From Flavobacterium psychrophilum (lineage in GTDB: Bacteria; Bacteroidota; Bacteroidia; Flavobacteriales; Flavobacteriaceae), in contig CAMDGJ010000144.1 in assembly GCA_945897545.1 (NCBI GenBank), positions 1 through 7,045 of the forward strand: a stretch of 7,045 bases of DNA. The letters run 5' to 3'. Each line of letters opens with the position of its first letter. Within the stretch, counting starts at the first letter, position 1. Of the stretch, positions 1-5,657 are shown one piece after another. The notes under the pieces were generated by a model, which saw only the letters and a program-made list of their open reading frames with translations, searched no databases and was not told where the DNA came from. Position numbers and translations under genes: made by a program.

Positions 1-102
1 AAAAACACGTTAATATACGCTATTTTTAATATAATTGTAAGAAATAAATTAAATTATTTAGTTTATTAAATGCTGATTAAATAGAATTGCTATAATGGAC
101 CA

Positions 103-131
103 AACAAAAAAAAGAACCATTAAGGTTCTTT
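103..131 (-). terminator. Rho-independent terminator of the 65-residue protein gene
   Basis: An 8-bp perfect stem pairs 111-118 (AAAGAACC) with 124-131 (GGTTCTTT) around a 5-base loop. Read on the minus strand it begins 5 bases after the TAA stop at 137-139. The stem's distal arm runs into a long U tract, since the plus strand carries an almost unbroken A run at about 104-113. This is the standard intrinsic terminator form and marks the end of the minus-strand unit. Confidence 0.85.
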
Positions 132-136
132 GTATT

Positions 137-334
137 TTAGTTGTTAACAATTAAAAGACATTGTTTTAATTCGGGTTTTTCGTTTATGAAATCTAAAAGC
201 CATTCTTTTAATAACTCCATTTCGTAGGGTAACAAGACCTTTATCGCTTTTTCTAATTCTTTGCAGAAAAGTATGGGGTCAAAACTCACTCTTTCAAGTA
301 CTGATTTAGTATAATCAAACATTACTTTAGACAT
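137..334 (-). CDS. Small conserved-looking protein of unknown function, 65 aa
   Basis: I do not recognise a named domain. The protein is short, soluble and probably mostly helical. It has a charged amphipathic stretch at about residues 23-50 (CKELEKAIKVLLP, then EMELLKEWLLDFI) and one Cys in each half (24 and 59). There is no signal peptide or membrane segment. The ATG at 332-334 is followed by a second in-frame ATG at residue 5 (MFDYTK), which could be the true start. No Shine-Dalgarno sequence is seen. A clean terminator right after the stop and normal codon use argue that it is a real gene. From memory, similar short proteins occur as hypothetical proteins in flavobacteria; that is recollection, not a search. 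It lies 135 bases downstream of mnmD on the same strand, with a possible promoter of its own in the gap. Confidence 0.75.
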   Translation of the reverse strand: MSKVMFDYTKSVLERVSFDPILFCKELEKAIKVLLPYEMELLKEWLLDFINEKPELKQCLLIVNN

Positions 335-449
335 ACAAATTAAAATTTATGGTTAGTTCTTGATTTTTAAAGCATTACGAAAAATTATTTTATTAATAAA
401 AAAAACAAAATAGGAACTTATATACTTCAATTGCCATTTTTATTATTTT

Positions 450-457
450 CAAATGTA
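450..457 (-). promoter_or_regulatory. Possible -7 promoter box for the 65-residue protein gene
   Basis: The minus strand reads TACATTTG here, a match to the Bacteroidota -7 consensus TAnnTTTG. It lies just beyond the mnmD stop and about 115 bases before the small gene's start. No TTTG or TTG lies at the usual -33 distance, so the call rests on one box in AT-rich DNA. If real, the small gene has its own transcript. Confidence 0.3.
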
Positions 458-469
458 CAATTAAAAAAA

Positions 470-1138
470 TTAATAGCATCCTTTTTTTGCTCGAAACATT
501 TCTCTTTTTCCTGGTGGTCCTTCCAATTTTTCAACTTTGAACCCCACTTCTATCATACTCCGTTTTACGACTCCTCGGGCAGCATAAGTTACTAAAACAC
601 CGTTTGATTTAAGAGCATTATACATTTTTTTAAAAATAGGTGTGCTCCATAACTCGGGCTGAGCATCAAAACCAAAGGCATCAAAATAGATCAAATCAAA
701 TTTTTCTAAGTCAATTATATCTTCAAAAAACTGCTGTCTTTTTGTAAATAAAAAATTATCACTCAAAATAATTTGTTCTTCCCAATTGCATTGGTGCATT
801 TTTTTGAAAATGTCACATTCGCTTTCGGCGTTTAATTCGGATACATAATTCATCGAAACTACTTCCTCAGCAGAAACTGGATAGGCTTCTACTCCAACAT
901 AATCAATTTTTTGATTTAGTTTTTGTGATTCTATAACAGTGATAAAAGCATTTAAACCAGTCCCAAATCCAATTTCTAAAATAGAAATTGATTTGTTTTC
1001 AAATAAAGAAAGGCCGTTTTTTATAAAAACGTGCTGTGCTTCCTGAATGGCTCCAAATCTAGAATGATAGCATTCATCCCACCCTTCGATATGAATGGTT
1101 GTGGAACCGTCGCGAGTTTGGATTATGCTTCTTTTCAA
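470..1138 (-). CDS. mnmD: tRNA 5-methylaminomethyl-2-thiouridine methyltransferase MnmD (MnmC N-domain type, DUF752)
   Basis: By family, this enzyme uses S-adenosylmethionine to methylate the 5-aminomethyl group of U34 in the anticodon of certain tRNAs, the last step of mnm5(s2)U synthesis after MnmE/MnmG. It acts in the cytoplasm. Visible features in order are: an N-terminal segment with HSRFGAIQEAQHVFI (25-39); the SAM-binding loop ILEIGFGTG (53-61); acidic residue E84 in VGVEAYP; FDLIYFDAFGFDAQPELW (147-164), matching the DGFxPxxxPxxW region of MnmC; and a C-terminal GPPGKREM (207-214), matching the GxxRKREM signature. At 222 residues it covers only the methyltransferase domain. The FAD oxidase half of E. 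coli MnmC is absent, as in other stand-alone MnmD proteins. The start is TTG at 1136-1138: a stop lies in frame two codons upstream and no ATG lies between it and the conserved N-terminus. Confidence 0.93.
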   Translation of the reverse strand: MKRSIIQTRDGSTTIHIEGWDECYHSRFGAIQEAQHVFIKNGLSLFENKSISILEIGFGTGLNAFITVIESQKLNQKIDYVGVEAYPVSAEEVVSMNYVSELNAESECDIFKKMHQCNWEEQIILSDNFLFTKRQQFFEDIIDLEKFDLIYFDAFGFDAQPELWSTPIFKKMYNALKSNGVLVTYAARGVVKRSMIEVGFKVEKLEGPPGKREMFRAKKGCY

Positions 1139-1182
1139 AATTTAGGATTTAGGATTTTTATTTAACCGATGAGATGATTGCC

Positions 1183-1190
1183 CAAATTTA
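1183..1190 (-). promoter_or_regulatory. Probable -7 promoter box for mnmD
   Basis: The minus strand reads TAAATTTG, a full match to TAnnTTTG, 44 bases before the TTG start of mnmD. This would give a short 5' leader. The nearest TTTG upstream is about 26 bases away, longer than the usual spacing of about 20, so the -33 element is weak or absent. Confidence 0.4.
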
Positions 1191-1346
1191 GCTAAATCCA
1201 ATTTATAGATAACCATCAAAGTTTCTATTTTTTTATATATTCCATAAAATCAACTGCCGATTCCTAGTTATTTTTGGAATATAAATAAATCTCAATTATT
1301 GGCTATAAATACTATTTTTTTGACAAGGAATTTGATGTTTTTTATT

Positions 1347-1354
1347 TAATTTTG
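1347..1354 (+). promoter_or_regulatory. Probable -7 promoter box for ilvE
   Basis: TAATTTTG matches the Bacteroidota -7 consensus TAnnTTTG and is followed by CA, a common context. It implies a leader of roughly 55 bases before the ATG at 1417. Candidate -33 TTTG elements at 1319-1322 and 1331-1334 are spaced 24 and 12 bases away, neither ideal. I see no attenuator or leader peptide in the 5' region. Confidence 0.45.
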
Positions 1355-1416
1355 CAAAACATAATTTGTTTACTATCGTCTAACTTACAAAATATATTTT
1401 TTAAATAATAACTAAT

Positions 1417-2484
1417 ATGAGTGCAACCCAAACCAACAAAATTGCAATAATAAAAGCCGCAACTTCAAAAATAAAGGATGTGGACTTTGATAATTTAAAT
1501 TTTGGCGAAGTTTTTACAGATCATCTATTTGAATGTGATTTTACCAACGGTGAATGGCAAAAACCGGTCATCAAGCCTTATGCACCATTTTTATTGGATC
1601 CATCTGCTAGAGTCTTTCATTATGGTCAGGCCATTTTTGAAGGAATGAAAGCATACAAAGATGACGATGATGCTATTTGGTTATTCAGACCTGATGAAAA
1701 CTACCACCGTTTCAATACTTCCGCAATACGAATGGCAATGCCAGAAATTCCTGAGGAAATTTTTATGGAAGGTCTAAAACAATTATTGAAAATAGATGCT
1801 GAATGGGTCAAAAAAGGAAAAGGAAATACAATGTACATCAGACCTTTTATGATTGCTACCGGAACTGGAGTTATCGCAAATCCGTCAGATGATTATAAAT
1901 TTATGATTCTTTTGTCTCCTGCAAAAGCGTATTACTCCGGTGAGGTAAAAGTGTTGATTGCCGAGCATTTTAGTAGAGCTGCAAATGGTGGAATTGGCGC
2001 TGCAAAAGCTGCCGGAAATTATGCTGCACAATTTTATCCAACAAATTTGGCTAACAAAGCGGGTTTCCAACAAGTAATATGGACAGATGATGCTAGCCAT
2101 ACTAAACTAGAAGAGGCAGGAACAATGAATGTGTTCTTTAGAATTAACGATACTTTATATACTGCGCCCGTAAGTGAGAGAATCCTTGATGGTGTCACTA
2201 GAAAAAGTCTTATTGATCTTGCAAAACATTTAGGAATCAATGTTGAGGTTCGTCCTGTTGTAGTTTCTGAATTGGTAGAAGCTGCAAAAAATGACAGTTT
2301 AAAAGAAATTTTTGGAGCAGGAACGGCTGCCGTTGTGAATCAAATTATTGGATTCTCGTATCAAGATGTTTATTATGAATTACCTAAAATCGAAAATTCA
2401 ATTGCCCTTCAACTAAAAGATACTTTAACAAACATTCAGCATAAATTAGCTGATGATACCTTTGGTTGGACAGTTAAGATATAG
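1417..2484 (+). CDS. ilvE: Branched-chain amino acid aminotransferase (EC 2.6.1.42)
   Basis: This is a PLP-dependent class IV aminotransferase. By family it transfers amino groups between leucine, isoleucine or valine and 2-oxoglutarate, as the last step of branched-chain amino acid synthesis and the first of breakdown, in the cytoplasm. The 355 residues match the long (BCAT type II-like) form related to mitochondrial and mycobacterial enzymes rather than the roughly 310-residue E. coli IlvE. Visible motifs are FHYGQAIFEGMKAY (67-80), MYIRPFMIATG (139-149), GAAKAAGNYAA (194-204) with the predicted Schiff-base lysine K197, LEEAGTMNVFF (231-241), which is the class IV signature, and FGAGTAAVV (299-307) for PLP phosphate binding. 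The ATG at 1417 lacks a Shine-Dalgarno sequence, as is usual in this phylum. It appears to be monocistronic, ending at a strong hairpin. Other ilv or leu genes are not in the window. Confidence 0.96.
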   Translation: MSATQTNKIAIIKAATSKIKDVDFDNLNFGEVFTDHLFECDFTNGEWQKPVIKPYAPFLLDPSARVFHYGQAIFEGMKAYKDDDDAIWLFRPDENYHRFNTSAIRMAMPEIPEEIFMEGLKQLLKIDAEWVKKGKGNTMYIRPFMIATGTGVIANPSDDYKFMILLSPAKAYYSGEVKVLIAEHFSRAANGGIGAAKAAGNYAAQFYPTNLANKAGFQQVIWTDDASHTKLEEAGTMNVFFRINDTLYTAPVSERILDGVTRKSLIDLAKHLGINVEVRPVVVSELVEAAKNDSLKEIFGAGTAAVVNQIIGFSYQDVYYELPKIENSIALQLKDTLTNIQHKLADDTFGWTVKI

Positions 2485-2489
2485 TTAGC

Positions 2490-2517
2490 AGTGGTCAGGG
2501 TTTAGTGGTCAGGGTCT
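2490..2517 (+). repeat. Two-copy 14-bp tandem repeat after ilvE
   Basis: AGTGGTCAGGGTTT (2490-2503) is followed directly by AGTGGTCAGGGTCT (2504-2517), one mismatch. It is noncoding, just after the ilvE stop. Its core AGTGGTCAG is nearly the reverse complement of CTGAACACT on the far side of the terminator. Confidence 0.8.
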
Positions 2518-2524
2518 AAAGTTA

Positions 2525-2562
2525 AAAAAAAAGTGCTTTTCAAATTAAAAGCGCTTTTTTTT
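2525..2562 (+). terminator. Rho-independent terminator between convergent ilvE and the MazG-like gene
   Basis: The stem pairs 2531-2540 (AAGTGCTTTT) with 2547-2556 (AAAAGCGCTT) around the loop CAAATT, and A/T runs on both sides extend it. The single non-Watson-Crick position (2534 with 2553) is a U-G wobble in the plus-strand RNA but an A-C mismatch in the minus-strand RNA. The hairpin should therefore serve ilvE better than the opposing gene, although both sides carry a U tract. Confidence 0.85.
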
Positions 2563-2584
2563 ATACCTAACTGTACACTCAAAA

Positions 2585-2600
2585 ACTGAACACTGAACAC
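2585..2600 (+). repeat. Short heptamer tandem repeat before the end of the MazG-like gene
   Basis: ACTGAAC occurs twice in tandem at 2585-2598 and is followed by a partial unit (AC), touching the stop codon of the convergent gene. It resembles the 14-bp repeat at 2490-2517 in inverted orientation. Confidence 0.65.
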
Positions 2601-2983
2601 TACTTTAGTATTTTAGAAAAATCAGGTTTAAAATAATTTGGACCTTTCATCACTTTTCCATCTTCACGATAAATAGGTTTTCCATCCTCGCCTAATTTGC
2701 TCATATTGCTGCGTTGAATTTCATCAAAAACTTCTTCGATTTTATGTTGCAAACCGTGTTCTATTATTGTTCCGCACAGAATGTACATCATATCTCCCAA
2801 TGCATCTGCGATCTCAACTAAATCATTATTTTGGACAGCTTCTAGATATTCCTCGTTTTCCTCTTTCATCAAATTATAACGAAGCATTTTTTTGTTGTCC
2901 CCTACATCAGCTATTGGGTTTTCACTGTGACCAATTTCGAAAGCCGTATGAAATTCTTTGACTGCATTAATTTGCTTAATCAT
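2600..2983 (-). CDS. MazG-like / PRA-PH-type nucleotide pyrophosphohydrolase, 127 aa
   Basis: This is an all-alpha NTP pyrophosphohydrolase-like protein. Family members cleave a nucleoside or phosphoribosyl triphosphate to the monophosphate plus pyrophosphate using Mg2+ and often remove unwanted nucleotides; the substrate here cannot be read from sequence. The metal-binding pattern is visible as EENEE (41-45) followed by EIADALGD (57-64), with E41/E42, E45, E57, D60 and possibly D64 as ligands (the EExxE...ExxD arrangement). The C-terminal part (SNMSKLGEDGKPI, then GPNYFKPDF at 114-122) resembles a tail seen in short phage and bacterial MazG-like proteins often labelled Cof-like or phosphoribosyl-ATP pyrophosphohydrolase-like. 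It is not HisE, as no his genes or HisI fusion are near. The ATG at 2981-2983 gives a full-length domain. The gene is divergent from the small membrane protein gene, with 79 bases between them. Confidence 0.85.
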   Translation of the reverse strand: MIKQINAVKEFHTAFEIGHSENPIADVGDNKKMLRYNLMKEENEEYLEAVQNNDLVEIADALGDMMYILCGTIIEHGLQHKIEEVFDEIQRSNMSKLGEDGKPIYREDGKVMKGPNYFKPDFSKILK

Positions 2984-3037
2984 ATTTTATTTAATTAAAT
3001 GAGTTGGCAAATTAGTAACTTTTCTTAAACAAATTCC

Positions 3038-3045
3038 TAAATTTG
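3038..3045 (+). promoter_or_regulatory. Probable -7 promoter box for the 62-residue membrane protein gene
   Basis: TAAATTTG matches TAnnTTTG and is followed by CA. It sits 17 bases before the ATG at 3063, leaving a very short leader of about 10 bases. No good TTTG lies about 20 bases upstream. In the same 79-base gap the minus strand has TAATTTG (3014 to 3008) with TTTG at 3033 to 3030, a poorer candidate for the divergent MazG-like gene. Confidence 0.45.
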
Positions 3046-3062
3046 CACAAAAAATTTAAACT

Positions 3063-3251
3063 ATGTTTAGTCAAGGTCAATGGTGGTTTGCAGGCTTTTT
3101 TTTTGTTGCTTTTGTAATTGCAATGATTTATGCCTATCGAAAGGATGCTAATTTGCACAAAATATTCTACAAAGGAAATTACAAAATCTTAATTGGATTC
3201 TTGATTTTTATCGTGATTTTGTTTTTAATTAAAGTATTCTTTAAACGGTAG
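3063..3251 (+). CDS. Small inner-membrane protein of unknown function, 62 aa
   Basis: I recognise no named family. Two hydrophobic segments are clear: about 8-24 (FAGFFFVAFVIAMIYAY) and about 41-59 (KILIGFLIFIVILFLIKVF). They are joined by a basic loop (YRKDANLHKIFYKGNYK) and end in KR. The charge pattern suggests a helical hairpin with the basic loop, and possibly the C-terminal KR, on the cytoplasmic side. The start ATG at 3063 follows a good -7 box, and the gene ends just before a strong terminator, so it is probably expressed alone. From memory, similar short two-helix proteins recur in flavobacterial genomes, but this is unchecked. A YajC-like or toxin role is not supported by any motif. 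Confidence 0.75.
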   Translation: MFSQGQWWFAGFFFVAFVIAMIYAYRKDANLHKIFYKGNYKILIGFLIFIVILFLIKVFFKR

Positions 3252-3267
3252 GTTTTCATTATAGTAA

Positions 3268-3297
3268 AAAAGGATGTCCAAATTAAGACATCCTTTT
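3268..3297. terminator. Bidirectional terminator between the small membrane protein and M49 peptidase genes
   Basis: An 11-bp perfect stem pairs 3268-3278 (AAAAGGATGTC) with 3287-3297 (GACATCCTTTT) around an 8-base loop. The minus-strand reading has a run of six U and serves the peptidase gene, which ends at 3322. The plus-strand reading ends in UUUUCU and serves the small gene, which ends at 3251. Confidence 0.88.
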
Positions 3298-3321
3298 CTA
3301 TATAAATCAACGATTTTTTTC

Positions 3322-5358
3322 CTAATTTTCTAAAGGTAGAAAACCATACGTTTTAGAATATTTCAACATTTGTTCCGCAAAGGATTTTGGTTGTGTAACT
3401 TCGATTGAAATAATCTCTCCTTTTGCGTCTACTTTTGGAACCAAAACCGGATTTACAAAACCACTATAAGGCGCAGAAGTAAATTGCTTGTTTCGTTCCA
3501 GTACTTCAGTGTGTGTTTTTTGATCTACTTTGACTCCATAATTTTCAACCAAGGCTTTACCAGCTGCATAATCTCCTTCGGATTTTATTCGTTGAATTTC
3601 ACGTAACAATTGTCCGAATAAATCGTGTAATTTATCATAATCAGTAATATTGAAATAGATTTTTCCGTTTCGAGTTATTTTTTCAATAACATTATCTTTT
3701 TTCCCTTTTTCGAAAACCCATGCACTAACAAACTGTCGGTTTCGCATGTGCGCTTCTTCGATATCAGCTCCCGGTTCTAAACGAATCAATTGCGTCATTA
3801 ATCCATTTCGAATATAACCATCATAGGATTCCATTCCCAATTTTTTCCAATCGTCAACCAAGCCTAATTCTTGGATTTTTGGACTATAAACATAGTACAA
3901 TCCAACTAAATCAGCTCTTCCTTCTTCAAGAGTCGAAGCGTAACTTTTCAAAGTTTCTTTAGGGGTTCCCACTCCTGGATTAATTTGACCCGAGGCATGA
4001 CCAATCACTTCGTGCAAAGCAGTATGCATTTTATCTCCCAATTCAGCGTATTTTTCAGCTAAAGCAATTTCTTGAGAATCATTTGCAAATTCTTGCAGCC
4101 TTCCTTTACCTCCTGCCTTACTATAAGAATCAATTATATTCCCTAAAGAAACTGATTTAGAACCGTGTTCGGCACGAATCCAATCTGCGTTTGGAAGGTT
4201 AACACCAATCGGTGTTGCCGGTGAAGCATCTCCAGATTCTCCAGCTACGATAACGGTTTTATAGGATACACCAACTACATTTTTCTTTTTATTTTCAGGA
4301 AGTAAAGGAGAATTATCTTCAAACCATTGGGCATTTTGAGAAATCACTTCCATTTTTTTAGACATATCAAAATCTTTGATTTGGACAATACTTTCATAAG
4401 AACCTCGATATCCCAAAGGATCATTATATACTTCAATAAAGCTGTTGATGTAGTCAATATTTCCCTCTGTAGCTTGCGACCAGGCAATATTATAATCGTC
4501 CCAAGTTTTTAAACTTCCAGTTTTGTAATAACTGACAAGCAATCCAAGAGCATCGCCTTGTTTTTTATTTTCAGCAACAGTCTGCGCTTTTTCTAACCAA
4601 TAAATAATTTTATCAATTGCTGCTCCATACATTCCGCCACTTTTCCAAACTTTTTCTTCTAATTGCCCATTAGCGTTGCGCACTAATTTAGAATTCAAAC
4701 CAAAAGAATATGGTCTTTTTAAATCTGGACTTTTTTTCTTGGCATAAAATTCTTCTACTTCTTTAGCGGTTATTCCTTTGTCATAAAAATTGGTCGCAGA
4801 ACCTTCTAACAATCCTTTTGATTCATCAAGATTTACTTTTTTAGCATCGGCATCATTAAACAGAATAGCAGCAATTGTTGATGACAAGCTTGTTTTTGTG
4901 GCTTTCATTAAACCACTAAAGTAAGCTACAGAAAATGCTGGCTTAATTTTATCGTTAGAATAATGATGGTGAATTCCACTGGCAAACCATACTCTTTTTA
5001 TATAAATCTCAAAGTTTTTCCAATCTTCGGATGTTTTGTTTCCTTTGTAGTTGACATAAATATTCTCAAGAGCTTTACGAATTTTCAGGTTGTTTTTATA
5101 ATGCTGATCATAAGTAATATCACGACCAGAATATCCCGCTTGAGTTAAATAATAAACTAATTTTTGTTCTTTTAGAGTTAGATTTTCCCAACCCGGAATT
5201 TGATATCGTAATACTTTTATGTCTGCAAATTGTTCTACAACATATTCAAAAGTATCATTTTTAGCAATTTTTAAATCATCGGTTTTGGTTATTTGTGCAG
5301 TACAAATAATTGAAACTCCAAAAGTCATAAAAAAGCCTGCAATTTTATGTGATTTCAT
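3322..5358 (-). CDS. Exported family M49 zinc metallopeptidase (dipeptidyl peptidase III-like)
   Basis: Family M49 enzymes remove dipeptides from the N-terminus of oligopeptides with one zinc ion. The signature HEVIGH (449-454) fits HExxGH, giving H449 and H454 as zinc ligands and E450 as the catalytic base. EEGRAD (478-483) matches the second M49 motif EECRAE/D, with E479 as the third ligand. The 678-residue length is close to bacterial DPP III proteins. Other family-like stretches are GGMYGAAIDKIIYWLEKA (241-258) and GYRGSYESIVQIKDFD (317-331). The N-terminus (MKSHKIAGFFMTFGVSIICTAQ) looks like a signal peptide with cleavage near residues 21-22. Cys19 lacks a proper lipobox (SIIC), so a soluble periplasmic enzyme is more likely than a lipoprotein. 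It probably trims peptides taken up as nutrients or released in protein turnover. It appears to be monocistronic. The Gly at the usual Cys position of the second motif is the one oddity. Confidence 0.92.
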   Translation of the reverse strand: MKSHKIAGFFMTFGVSIICTAQITKTDDLKIAKNDTFEYVVEQFADIKVLRYQIPGWENLTLKEQKLVYYLTQAGYSGRDITYDQHYKNNLKIRKALENIYVNYKGNKTSEDWKNFEIYIKRVWFASGIHHHYSNDKIKPAFSVAYFSGLMKATKTSLSSTIAAILFNDADAKKVNLDESKGLLEGSATNFYDKGITAKEVEEFYAKKKSPDLKRPYSFGLNSKLVRNANGQLEEKVWKSGGMYGAAIDKIIYWLEKAQTVAENKKQGDALGLLVSYYKTGSLKTWDDYNIAWSQATEGNIDYINSFIEVYNDPLGYRGSYESIVQIKDFDMSKKMEVISQNAQWFEDNSPLLPENKKKNVVGVSYKTVIVAGESGDASPATPIGVNLPNADWIRAEHGSKSVSLGNIIDSYSKAGGKGRLQEFANDSQEIALAEKYAELGDKMHTALHEVIGHASGQINPGVGTPKETLKSYASTLEEGRADLVGLYYVYSPKIQELGLVDDWKKLGMESYDGYIRNGLMTQLIRLEPGADIEEAHMRNRQFVSAWVFEKGKKDNVIEKITRNGKIYFNITDYDKLHDLFGQLLREIQRIKSEGDYAAGKALVENYGVKVDQKTHTEVLERNKQFTSAPYSGFVNPVLVPKVDAKGEIISIEVTQPKSFAEQMLKYSKTYGFLPLEN

Positions 5359-5360
5359 TA

Positions 5361-5374
5361 TTAAATTTATTTAG
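5361..5374 (+). repeat. 14-bp direct repeat, copy 1 (second copy at 5432-5445)
   Basis: TTAAATTTATTTAG occurs exactly here and again at 5432-5445, 71 bases apart. The first copy lies directly beside the peptidase start codon and the second beyond its possible promoter. The low-complexity AT content makes chance plausible. Confidence 0.6.
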
Positions 5375-5396
5375 TTGTTTTATAAAGTATAAACAA

Positions 5397-5404
5397 CAAA
5401 TATA
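5397..5404 (-). promoter_or_regulatory. Possible -7 promoter box for the M49 peptidase gene
   Basis: The minus strand reads TATATTTG, matching TAnnTTTG, 38 bases before the ATG at 5358. No TTTG or TTG is found at the -33 position. Confidence 0.4.
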
Positions 5405-5431
5405 AGCATAATTTAAAAATGCATTAATATT

Positions 5432-5445
5432 TTAAATTTATTTAG
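5432..5445 (+). repeat. 14-bp direct repeat, copy 2 (first copy at 5361-5374)
   Basis: This is an exact second copy of TTAAATTTATTTAG in the same orientation, upstream of the peptidase promoter candidate. Confidence 0.6.
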
Positions 5446-5657
5446 CTCAAAAATTAAGAATAGTACGAAAAAAAAATACGGCAGTCTGATCATTTTCCGA
5501 ATTTAACTCTATGATATATTGAGGTTTACTATCAAAACTATCATTCTTACATTTAAATGTGGTTAAATAAGAAGTGCAAAAGTTATTTAATGCTTTTTGT
5601 CAAGTTAAACGTATTAATAAAATTTCTAACTTTACAACTCAAATTAACTCAACCTTT

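Larger units (their letters stand above)
5359..5657. other. 299-base divergent intergenic region
   Basis: This AT-rich spacer lies between two divergent genes. It holds a possible -7 box for the peptidase (5397-5404), a pair of 14-bp direct repeats (5361-5374 and 5432-5445), and a weak -7-like TAACTTTA at 5627-5634 for the plus-strand gene. I see no RNA gene, hairpin or credible open reading frame. An in-frame GTG at 5574 extends the downstream reading frame by 28 codons, but those residues do not look like part of the protein. Confidence 0.6.

Noticed and set aside
1..103. Possible gene or RNA at the left edge
   Set aside because: It is AT-rich with frequent stops in all frames and no hairpin or motif; nothing is supported.
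1139..1160. TTTAGGA repeated twice before mnmD as an operator or repeat family
   Set aside because: There are only two short AT-rich units (TTTAGGATTTAGGAT) beside the start. This is too little to separate from chance.
1885..2240. Two overlapping minus-strand open frames inside ilvE
   Set aside because: They are antisense shadows of a strongly conserved coding sequence and encode nothing recognisable.
2767..2961. Plus-strand open frame opposite the MazG-like gene
   Set aside because: It is antisense to the conserved catalytic region, and its translation has no coherent features.
3063..3251. Type I toxin or holin-like call for the small two-helix protein
   Set aside because: No antisense RNA, antitoxin or lysis genes are nearby, and a two-helix topology alone is not specific.
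4327..5148. Two short plus-strand frames opposite the M49 peptidase
   Set aside because: They are antisense shadows with no domain and no promoter or terminator of their own.
5302..5304. Cys19 of the peptidase as a lipoprotein cysteine
   Set aside because: The preceding residues are S-I-I. A lipobox needs a small residue (G, A or S) just before Cys, so ordinary signal peptidase I cleavage fits better.
5574..5657. GTG-initiated 28-codon extension of the SRPBCC protein
   Set aside because: It would place a typical signal-anchor 32 residues inside the protein. The extra residues have no hydrophobic or conserved look, and ATG 5658 begins exactly at the basic residue before the membrane segment.
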